A stretch of DNA of 39,385 bases from Actinomycetota bacterium (GTDB taxonomy: Bacteria; Actinomycetota; Thermoleophilia; Gaiellales; Gaiellaceae), in NCBI GenBank assembly GCA_003161615.1, contig PMOB01000005.1:320-39704 (forward strand), given 5' to 3'. Made by a program: the position numbers and the translations under genes. Under the pieces are notes generated by a model that was not told the origin of the DNA, did no database searches, and saw only the letters and a list, made by a program, of their open reading frames with translations. Position 1 is the stretch's first letter. Each line of letters opens with the position of its first letter. Shown in pieces: positions 23,964 through 33,773 of the stretch.

Positions 23964-25276
23964 GCGCGGACGCCGGAGATGGGGAGGCGCTCCTGCGCGA
24001 GCGTGTCCCGGTCCCGAACGGTCACGGTCTCGTCCTCGAGCGTCTGTTCGTCGACGGTGAAGGCCCATGGCGTTCCTATTTCGTCCTGGCGACGGTAACG
24101 CCTTCCGATCTGGCCACCTTCGTCGTGCTCGACGATGTGGTGGCGGCGCAGCTCCTCGTAGAGCCCGCGGGCGCGCGTCGCCATCCCCTCGTCGCGTGGG
24201 ACGAGCGGGAGGATGGCCGCCTTGACCGGCGCGACGCGCGGGTGGAGGCGGAGGACGACGCGCTCGCGGTCGCCGACGGTCTCCTCGTCGTAGGCGTCGC
24301 AGAGGAGCGCGACGAAGATTCGCTCGATGCTGACCGCGGGCTCGATCACGTGCGGCGTATAGCGGGTGCCGTCCTGGTCGATCCACTCGAGCTTCGTGCC
24401 GGAGTGCTGGGTGTGTTGCGTGAGGTCGTACTCGCCGCGATTCGCGACGCCCTCGAGCTCCTGCCAGCCGATCGGGTAGAGGTACTCGATGTCGCTCGTT
24501 GCGCTCGAGTAGTGCGAGCGCTCGGTCTCGTCGTGCTCGCGGACGCGGAGGTTCTCGTCCCGGAGGCCGAGGCTGCGGTGCCAGCCGAGCCGCTGCTCGA
24601 GCCAGTAGTCGTGCCACTTCGGCGCCTCCGCGGGCGGGACGAAGAACTCCACCTCCATCAGCTCGAACTCGCGGACGCGGAAGAGGAAATTGCCCGGCGT
24701 GATCTCGTTCCTGAACGCCTTGCCGAACTGCGCGATCCCGAACGGCGGCTTGCGGCGCGCGAGCTGAGAGACGTTCTTGAAGTTGATGAAGATGCCCTGC
24801 GCCGTTTCGGGGCGGAGGTAGGCGGCCGAGCTCTCCTCCTGGAGGGCACCGACGTGAGTCTCGAACATGAGGTTGAACTGGCGTGCCTCAGTTAGGTCGC
24901 AGTCGGGCGTGTCGCCCGGTCGCTTGCTCGGCCTGCGGCCGCAGCTCGCCTGCTCGATCTGGTCGGCACGGAATCTCAGCTTGCAGGTGCGGCAATCCAC
25001 GAGCGGGTCGGTGAAGCCGGCGACGTGTCCCGACGCTTCCCAGACGAGCGGGTTAAGGATCACCGCCGAGTCGAGAGCGACGATGTCGTCCCGCTCCTGC
25101 ACCATCGCGCTGAACCAGAGCGAGCGGATGGTGTTCTTCAGGAGGACGCCGTAGTGGCCGTAGTCGTACGTCGAGCCGAGGCCGCCGTAGATCTCGGAGG
25201 ACGGGAAGACGAAGCCGCGGCGGCGGCAGAGGGAGACGATCTTCTCCATCGTCACTGTGGGTGCCGCCTCGGCCAT
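23912..25276 (-). CDS. glyS: Glycyl-tRNA synthetase, class II dimeric type
   Basis: Charges tRNA-Gly. Class II motifs are visible: CRRRGFVFPSSEIYGG and GLGSTYDYGHYG at the start, a zinc-site region CRTCKLRFRADQ, motif 2 GKAFRNEITPGNFLFRVREF, QLE-type EGVANRGEYDLTQH and motif 3 PAVSIERIFVAL. The C-terminal anticodon-binding domain follows. The length of 454 residues matches the eukaryote/Gram-positive alpha2 form, not the alpha2beta2 enzyme. A TAACCT element ends 6 bases before ATG 25276, so no long leader or T-box is possible from that promoter. Confidence 0.97.
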   Translation of the reverse strand: MAEAAPTVTMEKIVSLCRRRGFVFPSSEIYGGLGSTYDYGHYGVLLKNTIRSLWFSAMVQERDDIVALDSAVILNPLVWEASGHVAGFTDPLVDCRTCKLRFRADQIEQASCGRRPSKRPGDTPDCDLTEARQFNLMFETHVGALQEESSAAYLRPETAQGIFINFKNVSQLARRKPPFGIAQFGKAFRNEITPGNFLFRVREFELMEVEFFVPPAEAPKWHDYWLEQRLGWHRSLGLRDENLRVREHDETERSHYSSATSDIEYLYPIGWQELEGVANRGEYDLTQHTQHSGTKLEWIDQDGTRYTPHVIEPAVSIERIFVALLCDAYDEETVGDRERVVLRLHPRVAPVKAAILPLVPRDEGMATRARGLYEELRRHHIVEHDEGGQIGRRYRRQDEIGTPWAFTVDEQTLEDETVTVRDRDTLAQERLPISGVRAWLDDALAQDWRSPQSR

Positions 25277-25282
25277 GCGCGG

Positions 25283-25288
25283 AGGTTA
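25283..25288 (-). promoter_or_regulatory. -10 element of glyS (leaderless layout)
   Basis: On the minus strand TAACCT ends 6 bases before ATG 25276. It excludes a T-box leader for the transcript that starts here. Confidence 0.45.
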
Positions 25289-25369
25289 CCCGGCGAGGTT
25301 TCAGCCTCTCCCGACGAAGGTGCTACCTCAGGGGCACGCCTTCGCCTCTAACGTCTGCCTCCCCGTGGT

Positions 25370-25389
25370 GGGTGGGGGTTTGGGATGGG
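25370..25389 (+). promoter_or_regulatory. G-quadruplex motif in the glyS-ppsR divergent gap
   Basis: Four G-runs with short loops, G3-T-G5-TTT-G3-AT-G3, form a canonical three-tetrad quadruplex pattern. It ends 20 bases upstream of the ppsR -10, covering the place of the -35. The C-rich complement lies in the far upstream region of glyS. Confidence 0.5.
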
Positions 25390-25409
25390 ACCAGAGAACG
25401 CCTCCCGGT

Positions 25410-25415
25410 TACGCT
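25410..25415 (+). promoter_or_regulatory. -10 element of ppsR (leaderless layout)
   Basis: TACGCT ends 7 bases before GTG 25423. No -35 consensus at 17 bp; the G-rich tract lies there. Confidence 0.45.
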
Positions 25416-25422
25416 GACCCCC

Positions 25423-26253
25423 GTGCCCAACCCGCCGGTCGAGCTGCACGTCGTCTCCGACGCCACCGGCGAGACCGCTGCCCGGCTCGTCCAGGCGCTC
25501 GAGGCCCAGTTCCCCGAGCAGGAGTTCGTCGAGATCCGCCACCCGCGTGTCGAGTCGGAGGAGGATCTCCAGCTCGCCGTCAACCGCATGCGGGGCCGGC
25601 CTGCGGTCGTCGTCTACACGCTCGTCCAGCCCGAGCTGCGCGAGACGATGCGCACGCTTTGCCGCCGTGCCCGGCTCCATTACTGCGACCTTCTCGGCCA
25701 GCCGATCGACGCCGTCGCCCGCGTCTCGGGCCAGGCGGCGAAGATGACGCCCGGGTCGCGGCCGCCGCTCAACTCCGCCTACTTCAAGCGGATGGAGGCG
25801 ATCGAGTTCGCGGTGCGCTACGACGACGGCGTGTCCCAGGGCCTTCACGAGGCCGATGTCGTGTTGGTCGGCGTCTCCCGCACTTCGAAGACGCCGCTCT
25901 CGATCTACCTCGGCTACCTCGGCCACAAGGCAGCCAACGTTCCGGTCGTGAAGGGAATCGAGGCGCCGAAGGAGCTGTTCAGCATCGACCAGTCGAAGGT
26001 CGTCGGCCTTACGATCGACCCGAACCGTCTCGCCGAGATCCGCCGCGCCCGCGTCCGCACGATGGGCTCTCCCCGCAACCGCCAGTACGCCGAGCTGATG
26101 GAAATCTACGACGAGCTCGAGCTGGCGAAGAAGCTCCATCGCAAGCTCCGCTGTCCCGTGATCGACATCTCCGAGCTCTCGATCGAGGAAACGGCCCACC
26201 GTGTCCTCCGCGTGATCGAAGAACGCCGCACCGAGAAAGCGTCCGCCGGGTGA
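25423..26253 (+). CDS. ppsR: PPDK regulatory protein (bifunctional kinase/phosphorylase, DUF299)
   Basis: Inactivates its target by ADP-dependent phosphorylation of a Thr next to the catalytic His, and reactivates it by phosphate-dependent removal. DUF299 signatures are HVVSDATGETA at the start and the P-loop-like GVSRTSKTPLS at 150-160, ending KLRCPVIDISELSIEETAHRV. At 276 residues it is complete. The target is almost surely pyruvate phosphate dikinase (26461-28998), two genes downstream, rather than PEP synthase. Upstream in-frame sequence to 25261 is not conserved; GTG 25423 sits behind a -10 element. Confidence 0.95.
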   Translation: MPNPPVELHVVSDATGETAARLVQALEAQFPEQEFVEIRHPRVESEEDLQLAVNRMRGRPAVVVYTLVQPELRETMRTLCRRARLHYCDLLGQPIDAVARVSGQAAKMTPGSRPPLNSAYFKRMEAIEFAVRYDDGVSQGLHEADVVLVGVSRTSKTPLSIYLGYLGHKAANVPVVKGIEAPKELFSIDQSKVVGLTIDPNRLAEIRRARVRTMGSPRNRQYAELMEIYDELELAKKLHRKLRCPVIDISELSIEETAHRVLRVIEERRTEKASAG

Positions 26254-26408
26254 GCGCGAAGCGTCCGATCCCGTTCTACTACTGGCCGCTCTGGTGGCTC
26301 GTGCTGCTGGTCGCCGACGTCATTTTCTACGTCCTGCTGACGCCGATCTGGATCGGGCTCCGGTCGCTCGCGTGGGTGGCGGAATTCCGGGCGCGACGCC
26401 GGAACTGA
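26250..26408 (+). CDS. 52-residue membrane protein co-translated with ppsR
   Basis: Starts with GTG overlapping the ppsR stop as GTGA and ends 52 bases before ppdK. It has a short basic head (SAKRPIP), an aromatic stretch YYWPLWWLVLLVADVIFYVLL as a membrane segment (about residues 10-30), a second amphipathic or re-entrant piece WIGLRSLAWVAEF and an Arg-rich tail. I do not recognise a family. Placement between a kinase and its target enzyme suggests co-regulation with ppdK, possibly membrane tethering; this is speculation. Confidence 0.6.
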   Translation: MSAKRPIPFYYWPLWWLVLLVADVIFYVLLTPIWIGLRSLAWVAEFRARRRN

Positions 26409-26460
26409 GCGTGTCAACTACGCGCAGAACGACGGCGTCCTTGTGACAACATCAGGACAG

Positions 26461-28994
<2,534 letters not shown>

Positions 28995-28998
<4 letters not shown>

Positions 28999-29024
28999 CA
29001 TCCGGCGCTTCGGCGCCGTATAAC
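28995..29024 (+). promoter_or_regulatory. Promoter with a hairpin in its spacer
   Basis: GTGACA (28995-29000), an 18-bp spacer and TATAAC (29019-29024) precede ATG 29031 by 6 bases, again leaderless. The -35 overlaps the ppdK stop. The spacer is almost entirely the hairpin described next. Confidence 0.6.
29003..29018 (+). terminator. UUCG-capped hairpin after ppdK
   Basis: CGGCGC-TTCG-GCGCCG is a perfect 6-bp stem closed by a C-UUCG-G tetraloop, five bases after the ppdK stop. The downstream sequence is TATAAC rather than a T-run. It may stop or stabilise the ppdK transcript, and it lies between the -35 and -10 of the next promoter. Confidence 0.5.
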
Positions 29025-29030
29025 CGTGGG

Positions 29031-30092
29031 ATGAAGCGCGTAGTTGTCGCGATGGCGCTCGTCGTCGGCGTGCTGGCCGTCGTCGGCTCCGTTGCTCTCT
29101 CGTCCGGGGGCGGTCACATCGCCCGCTCGACGAGCATGCCTGCGGCGATCGCTCAGAAACTCCGGCAGACAAGGATCCGGTTCCACCTCGCTCCGCCTGG
29201 ACTCAAGCCGTCAATCGACAGCGGGCGAGCTCTCAAGAGCCTGACGGCCGACCTGTGGGAGGAGCACGCGCGGCCGCGGCAGCTCTACCTGGTGCTGATC
29301 AAGCACAACACGCGCACGTGGCTCGCCTGGATGGCGGTCGGACACGGCGTGGGCCCACCGGAGAAGTGCCCACCGAATACGCACGGCTGTCCACCTCGGA
29401 TCAACGGGTGGGCCGTCGCCCTCCTGAATGCGAAGGACGGCAACGGGATGATGGTCACCGGCCTCGCAACTGGCTCGACCCAGGCGGAGCTATCCGGAGC
29501 GCAGGTGCAGGTCGTCGAGTACTCGAGCGACGACGTCCGGATCTGCCCGCCGTACGCCGTCGCCACGAGCGCCGGCCCGCCGAGCGTCCCTGATTGCCAG
29601 GCCGGTCTGCGCGCCGTCGGCGTCGATACGTCGGCTCTGATGACTCACATCGCCGGCCATCCCGAGCGCTGGGACCTGCTCCACCTCGCCGGCGTCTACA
29701 GCAACGGGACGTTCCACGTGACCGCGCAGGGACCGTGGCAGGTGGCGCCGAACCCGCCGTCGCCGTTCGGAGCGCCGATCCCGTGCCCGGCGCCTGACGG
29801 CGGCTGGAGGTTCGCCGCTCCGACCCGGTCGCAGAACAAGGCGCTCAACCACTACTCCGTGCTCGCGCACCACCACGATCTCGTCTCGATCGCGATGTGG
29901 CACGACGCGTCGATTCTCGTCGTCTCCTCGGCGGATCCCGCGAGGACGCGGACCGTGCTCGGGAAGTACTGGCCGCGCCAGCTCTGTGTCGTCAAGGCTC
30001 GCTATCCACGGGCTCTCGTCGACCGTGTCAGAGCGCGGCTCATCTCACTGATAACGGCGCCGGGCTCGCCGAGCGCCGCGAAGTACGGCTAG
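29031..30092 (+). CDS. Exported protein of unknown function
   Basis: A 353-residue protein with an N-terminal signal or anchor (MKRVVVAMALVVGVLAVVGSVAL). I recognise no family. The body has a lone Cys-rich loop (PEKCPPNTHGCPP, residues ~109-121), several further Cys that could form disulfides outside the cell, and a C-terminal part KYWPRQLCVVKARYPRALVDRVRARLISL. The ATG at 29031 is preferred to the upstream GTG in ppdK because it begins the signal and lies behind a TATAAC element. The same frame stays open for 51 codons beyond the TAG stop (see next entry), so the gene may be shortened at its end. Confidence 0.65.
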   Translation: MKRVVVAMALVVGVLAVVGSVALSSGGGHIARSTSMPAAIAQKLRQTRIRFHLAPPGLKPSIDSGRALKSLTADLWEEHARPRQLYLVLIKHNTRTWLAWMAVGHGVGPPEKCPPNTHGCPPRINGWAVALLNAKDGNGMMVTGLATGSTQAELSGAQVQVVEYSSDDVRICPPYAVATSAGPPSVPDCQAGLRAVGVDTSALMTHIAGHPERWDLLHLAGVYSNGTFHVTAQGPWQVAPNPPSPFGAPIPCPAPDGGWRFAAPTRSQNKALNHYSVLAHHHDLVSIAMWHDASILVVSSADPARTRTVLGKYWPRQLCVVKARYPRALVDRVRARLISLITAPGSPSAAKYG

Positions 30093-30248
30093 CCAACTGG
30101 AGGGGGAGGAACAGGAGTCGACAGACGCGGCCAGCTCACGACGCAACTCGACGTGCTCCTCGTGACGCCGGAGCTGCGGGCGCTGCTGCGGAAACAACCT
30201 CGAGGGGTGGTCGAGGTGCAGACGACGCTCGCCCCGGTCAGCCGCTAG
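30093..30248 (+). pseudogene. Coding-like remnant between the exported protein and the rhomboid gene
   Basis: In the same frame as the preceding gene, 51 codons follow its TAG stop: a Gly/Thr linker (PTGGGGTG) and then QLDVLLVTPELRALLRKQP and GVVEVQTTLAPVSR, ending at TAG 30246-30248. From about 30117 most codons end in G or C as in real genes here. The stop is the complement of the rhomboid stop (CTAG), the pattern seen for genuine convergent genes in this window. No ATG, GTG or TTG precedes it before GTG 30153. It could be the severed C-terminus of the upstream gene, a readthrough extension, or a chance open frame. Confidence 0.35.
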
Positions 30249-31123
30249 GCGTAGCCGCGGACTTTCCAGTACGCGATCGCGAGGCTCCCCGCCGCGACGA
30301 CGGCCAACCCGAGGATCCCGCCGATCCCGAGCCGCCCGTACTGCGCTCGACCCGTTCCGCCCCAGTGGCCGTAGCCGAGCGTGATCAGGATCCCGCCGAT
30401 CAGGCCGCCGATGTGGCCACCGATCGAAATGTTCCCCCCGAGTCCATTGAAGGCGAAATTGAACAGCAGGTTGATCACGATCAGCGTCATCGCCTGGCCG
30501 GCGAGGCGACCGGTGATCTGCCATTCGAGAATCATCATCGCCCCGAGGACGCCGAAGATCGCCCCTGACGCTCCCACCACTGGTTGCGTCGGCGTCGCCA
30601 CGAGCGCACCCGCCGAGCCCGCGAGGCCAGCCACGAAATAGAGAAGAAGGAAGCGGGTTGGCCCGAGGTATCCCTCGACAAGCCTGCCGATGAACCAGAG
30701 CGCCCACATGTTCAGCGCGATGTGGAGGAAGAACCCATGGAGGAACATCGCCGTCACGAGCCGGTACCAGCCGCCGTGGGGGACGAATGGCCCGTAGAGA
30801 ACCCACTTGTAGTAGAGGGTTCCCGGCCCGCCTTGCGGGTTGTTGATCCCGGCTCCCTGCGCAGCGGTGATCAAGTAGACGATCACGTTGAGAGCGATCA
30901 GCCCGATCGTTGCGCGGGCGGCGAGCACGCGGTTCGGCGACCGGGCGATCTTCGGTGCCGGGATCCGGGGAGCATTCGGGCCGCGTGCATGATCGGGGCA
31001 GCGGATCCCGACCGGCGCGAACGTCGCGCAGTCGGCGCAGATCGGCCGGTCGCACTCGGAGCACGACAATCCCGTCTCGCGGTCGGGGTGCCGGTAGCAG
31101 TAGCGGGTCTCCAGGCTCGACAT
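30245..31123 (-). CDS. Rhomboid family intramembrane serine protease with N-terminal zinc finger
   Basis: A 292-residue membrane protease. Residues ~9-45 form a B-box-like zinc finger (CYRHPDRET, CSECDRPICADC, CPDH). Then six or more membrane segments from about residue 68, with HGFFLHIALNMWAL (oxyanion/HxxxN motif), the catalytic serine in GASGAIFG (Ser186) and catalytic His237 in IGGHIGGLIGG. Rhomboids cleave membrane-anchored substrates inside the bilayer; the target here is unknown. ATG 31123 is chosen because it starts just before the finger and follows a TAGGCT element 7 bases upstream. Confidence 0.93.
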   Translation of the reverse strand: MSSLETRYCYRHPDRETGLSCSECDRPICADCATFAPVGIRCPDHARGPNAPRIPAPKIARSPNRVLAARATIGLIALNVIVYLITAAQGAGINNPQGGPGTLYYKWVLYGPFVPHGGWYRLVTAMFLHGFFLHIALNMWALWFIGRLVEGYLGPTRFLLLYFVAGLAGSAGALVATPTQPVVGASGAIFGVLGAMMILEWQITGRLAGQAMTLIVINLLFNFAFNGLGGNISIGGHIGGLIGGILITLGYGHWGGTGRAQYGRLGIGGILGLAVVAAGSLAIAYWKVRGYA

Positions 31124-31129
31124 CCGGAC

Positions 31130-31136
31130 TAGCCTA
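31130..31136. promoter_or_regulatory. Interlocked divergent -10 elements of comB and rhomboid
   Basis: The two divergent start codons are separated by only 19 bases (31124-31142). On the plus strand TAGCCT (31130-31135) ends exactly 7 bases before GTG 31143. On the minus strand TAGGCT (31136-31131) ends exactly 7 bases before ATG 31123. The hexamers overlap by five bases, and each -35 must lie within the opposite gene. Confidence 0.55.
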
Positions 31137-31142
31137 ATCCGC

Positions 31143-31838
31143 GTGCAAGTCCACGTTGCCTTCACTCCGGGTGAGCAGACCCCCGCGCTGGTCGGGATCG
31201 TCGTCGACGTCCTGCGCGCAACGTCGACGATCTGCCAGGCGCTCGCGTCCGGCTACGCCCGCGTCCTTTGCTGTGCGGAGATCGAGGAGGCGCGTGCGAT
31301 CGCCACAAGCGAGGGGCCCGCGAAGCTCGCCGGAGAGCGGCGGCTCGAGCACATCGAGGGCTTCGACTTCGGCAACTCGCCGCGCGAGTTGGAAGGCGCG
31401 GCGGCTGCGGAGACGCTGATCCTGACGACGACGAACGGGACGCGCCTGCTCGTCGCCGCCGCCGAGCGCTTCGAGCGCGTCTACGTCGGCTCGCTCCTCA
31501 ACCTCGACGCCGTCGCCGCCGCGGCGCGCGAGAGCGGGGAGGATGTCGCGGTGCTCTGCGCCGGTGTCCTAGGCGAGCTTGCGCTCGACGATGCGTACTG
31601 CGCCGGCCGGATCGCGGCGGCGCTGGGCGGCGAGCCGGCGGACTCCGCCCGCGCGGCGATCCTCCTCGCACAGAGTTTCCAGAGCGCGGCCGAAGGCCTC
31701 GGCGCGAGCCGCAGCGCCGCGAATCTCCGCCGGCACGGGCTCGAGGCCGACATCGGCGTGTGCGCGCGGGAGAGCGTCCTCGACGTCGTCCCGCGCTACG
31801 TCCGCCGCGTCGGCCCCGCAGCCGAAGTGACGCTCTAG
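31143..31838 (+). CDS. comB: 2-phosphosulfolactate phosphatase (ComB family)
   Basis: The family hydrolyses 2-phospho-3-sulfolactate to sulfolactate with Mg2+; first known from coenzyme M synthesis in methanogens and widespread in bacteria. Seen are VGIVVDVLRATSTICQAL with the acidic/Arg motif, GFDFGNSPRELEG, LTTTNGTRLL and a C-terminal VCARESVLDVVP. The length of 231 residues is standard. No comA or other sulfolactate gene is nearby, so the true physiological substrate is open. The stop shares CTAG with the opposed ABM-like gene. Confidence 0.88.
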   Translation: MQVHVAFTPGEQTPALVGIVVDVLRATSTICQALASGYARVLCCAEIEEARAIATSEGPAKLAGERRLEHIEGFDFGNSPRELEGAAAAETLILTTTNGTRLLVAAAERFERVYVGSLLNLDAVAAAARESGEDVAVLCAGVLGELALDDAYCAGRIAAALGGEPADSARAAILLAQSFQSAAEGLGASRSAANLRRHGLEADIGVCARESVLDVVPRYVRRVGPAAEVTL

Positions 31839-32119
31839 GACTTCATCCGGACGGCGACCTCGTGCTTCGTCACCGAGGTGCGCTGGCCGGGCGTCTCGCC
31901 CGCCGGCATTGCGTCGAGGATCGCGTGCCCCGCGGCGTAGTCGTCCTCGTTGTCGAAGAAGACGATCGCGACCGCGCGCTCGGCCTCGGGGTCGTGGAGG
32001 ATCATCATCTCCGTCGCGTTCAGCCCTTCCGGCTGCTCGCCGCCTTCGATGTTCGCGGCCATCTCGGCCATCCGGTCTGAGCTGATCCCCTCGAATGTGA
32101 CGACGCGTGCCAGTGCCAT
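31835..32119 (-). CDS. Small alpha/beta-barrel (ABM-like) protein
   Basis: A 94-residue soluble protein whose pattern (ARVVTFEGISSDRMAEMAA, then MMILHDPEAERAVAIVFFD and a final strand TSVTKHEVAVRM) fits a ferredoxin-like dimeric barrel of the antibiotic-biosynthesis-monooxygenase superfamily. Catalytic function cannot be assigned. A near-perfect ribosome binding site AGGAGG lies 4 bases before ATG 32119, rare in this window. It follows the HslR-like gene by 28 bases on the same strand. Confidence 0.65.
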   Translation of the reverse strand: MALARVVTFEGISSDRMAEMAANIEGGEQPEGLNATEMMILHDPEAERAVAIVFFDNEDDYAAGHAILDAMPAGETPGQRTSVTKHEVAVRMKS

Positions 32120-32123
32120 GAAT

Positions 32124-32129
32124 CCTCCT
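32124..32129 (-). promoter_or_regulatory. Strong Shine-Dalgarno of the ABM-like gene
   Basis: AGGAGG on the minus strand, 4 bases from ATG 32119. It fixes this start against longer in-frame alternatives inside the neighbouring gene. Confidence 0.6.
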
Positions 32130-32147
32130 GTCGTGGATGTGAGGAGC

Positions 32148-32534
32148 CTACGCCCGGCGTTGTTTGCGTAGGGCTTCGAGGCGGCGACGATCCTGCTTCG
32201 TCGGCCGCATGCCGAGGTCGGCTCCGAGCGGGCGGGCGAGGCGGCGCTCGAGTTGGAGCCGTTCCCGCTGTTCGCTCGATTCCGGCGTCTCCTCGTAGAG
32301 CGTTGCCGCAACTTTCGCCGGGCCGCGGCGGTCGGCGATGCCGGTCACGACGACCGTGCGGGGAATCTGCCCGAGGCGGATCTCGACCGTGTCCCCGACG
32401 GCGATCTCCCGCGCGGGCTTGACCCGCTCGCCGCCGACCTTGACATGCCCGGCGAGGACGAGCTCCGTCGCGGCGCTCCGCGTCTTCGCGAAGCGCGCCG
32501 CCCAGAGCCATTTGTCGATGCGGACGCGCTCCAC
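32148..32534 (-). CDS. S4-domain RNA-binding protein, HslR (Hsp15) family
   Basis: Members bind stalled 50S subunits carrying a nascent chain after heat shock. The match to the E. coli family member is clear: VRIDKWLWAARFAKTRSAA (S4 domain), then VVVTGIADRRGPAKVAATLYEETPES and a basic tail RPTKQDRRRLEALRKQRRA. The start is GTG 32534, giving 128 residues; an ATG at 32582 would run through the imuB promoter and LexA boxes. It is divergent from imuB with 57 bases between starts. Confidence 0.85.
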   Translation of the reverse strand: MERVRIDKWLWAARFAKTRSAATELVLAGHVKVGGERVKPAREIAVGDTVEIRLGQIPRTVVVTGIADRRGPAKVAATLYEETPESSEQRERLQLERRLARPLGADLGMRPTKQDRRRLEALRKQRRA

Positions 32535-32550
32535 AGGTTTATCGTGCCGG

Positions 32551-32588
32551 TTGACAGGAGAACATGCGTTCGTATAGAACATACGTTC
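32551..32588 (+). promoter_or_regulatory. LexA-controlled imuB promoter with two SOS boxes
   Basis: A perfect -35 TTGACA (32551-32556) is followed 16 bp later by TATAGA (32573-32578), or 18 bp later by TAGAAC. Two LexA-type palindromes, GAAC-ATGC-GTTC (32560-32571) and GAAC-ATAC-GTTC (32577-32588), fill the spacer and cover the -10. Both fit the actinobacterial SOS consensus core CGAACRNRYGTTYG apart from outer bases. They are 17 bp centre to centre, which puts two repressor dimers at an offset of roughly one and a half turns. Confidence 0.85.
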
Positions 32589-32591
32589 CGA

Positions 32592-33773
32592 ATGATTGCT
32601 TGTCTCTCCATCCCAGGGCTCGAGTTGAAGGCGGCATTGCGCCGGACGCCGACGCTTGCTCTGCAGCCGGCGGCGCTCGCGCCGGAGCCGCAGGGAGAGC
32701 CGCTCGTCGGGCCGGTCACCGCCGCTGCCGAGGCCGCCGGCGTGCGGCCGGGGATGCGCCTGGGGGAGGCGCTCGCCACCTGTCCGGCGCTCGCGCTCGT
32801 CGAGCCCGACGCGGCCGGGGCGGAGCAGGCGTGGGAGGAGATCGTCCGCGCGCTCGAGGATGCGGGCTTCGCCGTCGAGCCGACTTCGCTCGGCGTCGTC
32901 TATTTCGAGACGCGGGGAGTCGAGCGGCTCTATGGCGGGCTCGAGCCGGCGCTGCGGCGCGCGCTCGACGCCGTCGGGAAGGAGTGGGACGCACGGATCG
33001 GCGCTGCCGGCCGGCGTTTCGCTGCACTTGCGGCAGCTTCTGTCGCGCGACCCGGGCAGGTAGTCGTGGTCGCCGCTGAGGAGCTGCCGCAGTTCCTCGC
33101 GCCGCTACCGCTCACGCTTCTCCCGCTCGAGCGTGGCCGCTACGAAGAACTGGAAGCGCTCGGAGTTCGCAAGCTGGGACAGCTTGCCGGGCTTCCGGGT
33201 GGCGCCGTCGCTGAACGCTTGGGGCCGGACGGCCGGCGCGCCTGGAGTCTGGCGAGGGGTGGGACGGCCGCGCGCGTGCGCGGTCGTCGCCCGCCCGCCG
33301 CAGTCTTCGCCTCACTCGAGTTCCCGGAGGCGATCGGCAACGAGCTCACGCTGCGCCGTGCCCTCGCCGGACTGATCGACAAGGCGCTCGCGCGGCCGGA
33401 ACGCCGCGACCGCTTCGTCCGCAAGCTCGCGCTCTCCGCGCGTCTCGAGACCGGGGGCTCCTGGCGCCGGACGCTGACGCTGCGCGAGCCGAGCGCCGAC
33501 TCCGAGCGGATCCGCGTCGCGCTCGCTCCGCGGCTCGCCGACCTGCCTTCGCCTGTCGTCGAGCTTCGTCTCGAGCTCGTGGAACTGACCGAGCCGGCCG
33601 GCCATCAGCTCGAGCTGCTCGCTGCGGGCGCGGAGGATCGCACCCGGCTGCGGGAAGGGCTGCGCCAGGTGCGGGCGAGCACCGGCTCAGGCTCCGTCTG
33701 CACCGTCGTGGAGGTGGCGCCGTGGTCTCGGGTTCCAGAGTCCCGCGCACTGCTGGTTCCGAAGGACGAGTAG
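32592..33773 (+). CDS. imuB: ImuB, catalytically dead Y-family polymerase homologue
   Basis: Adaptor of the mycobacterial-type SOS mutasome, bridging DnaE2 and the beta clamp. The N-terminus IACLSIPGLELKAALRR aligns with the Y-family start but lacks the DxD acidic residues, and the usual SxDE-x-LD is SLGVVYFETRGVERLYGG, so no polymerase activity is expected, as in known ImuB. A clamp-binding pentapeptide QLELL is at 339-343. At 393 residues it is shorter than mycobacterial ImuB (~500). ATG 32592 begins the first strand and lies just downstream of the LexA-box promoter. No imuA' gene is in the window. Confidence 0.9.
   Translation: MIACLSIPGLELKAALRRTPTLALQPAALAPEPQGEPLVGPVTAAAEAAGVRPGMRLGEALATCPALALVEPDAAGAEQAWEEIVRALEDAGFAVEPTSLGVVYFETRGVERLYGGLEPALRRALDAVGKEWDARIGAAGRRFAALAAASVARPGQVVVVAAEELPQFLAPLPLTLLPLERGRYEELEALGVRKLGQLAGLPGGAVAERLGPDGRRAWSLARGGTAARVRGRRPPAAVFASLEFPEAIGNELTLRRALAGLIDKALARPERRDRFVRKLALSARLETGGSWRRTLTLREPSADSERIRVALAPRLADLPSPVVELRLELVELTEPAGHQLELLAAGAEDRTRLREGLRQVRASTGSGSVCTVVEVAPWSRVPESRALLVPKDE
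33710..33714 (+). promoter_or_regulatory. Shine-Dalgarno of the DUF6504 gene inside imuB
   Basis: GGAGG 7 bases before GTG 33722. It lies in the imuB coding region and fixes the overlapping start. Confidence 0.5.

Noticed and set aside
24125-24895. 256-codon plus-strand frame within glyS
   Set aside because: Antisense shadow of glycyl-tRNA synthetase, whose motifs are unambiguous.
25350-25422. Resemblance of the TTTGGGATGGGACCAG stretch to the complement of a 5S rRNA segment
   Set aside because: Only about a dozen bases agree; the conserved AAG-TTAAG-like loop and the closing stem of 5S rRNA are missing.
25277-25422. T-box leader for glyS
   Set aside because: No T-box sequence or specifier stem is seen, and the -10 element sits 6 bases from the glyS ATG.
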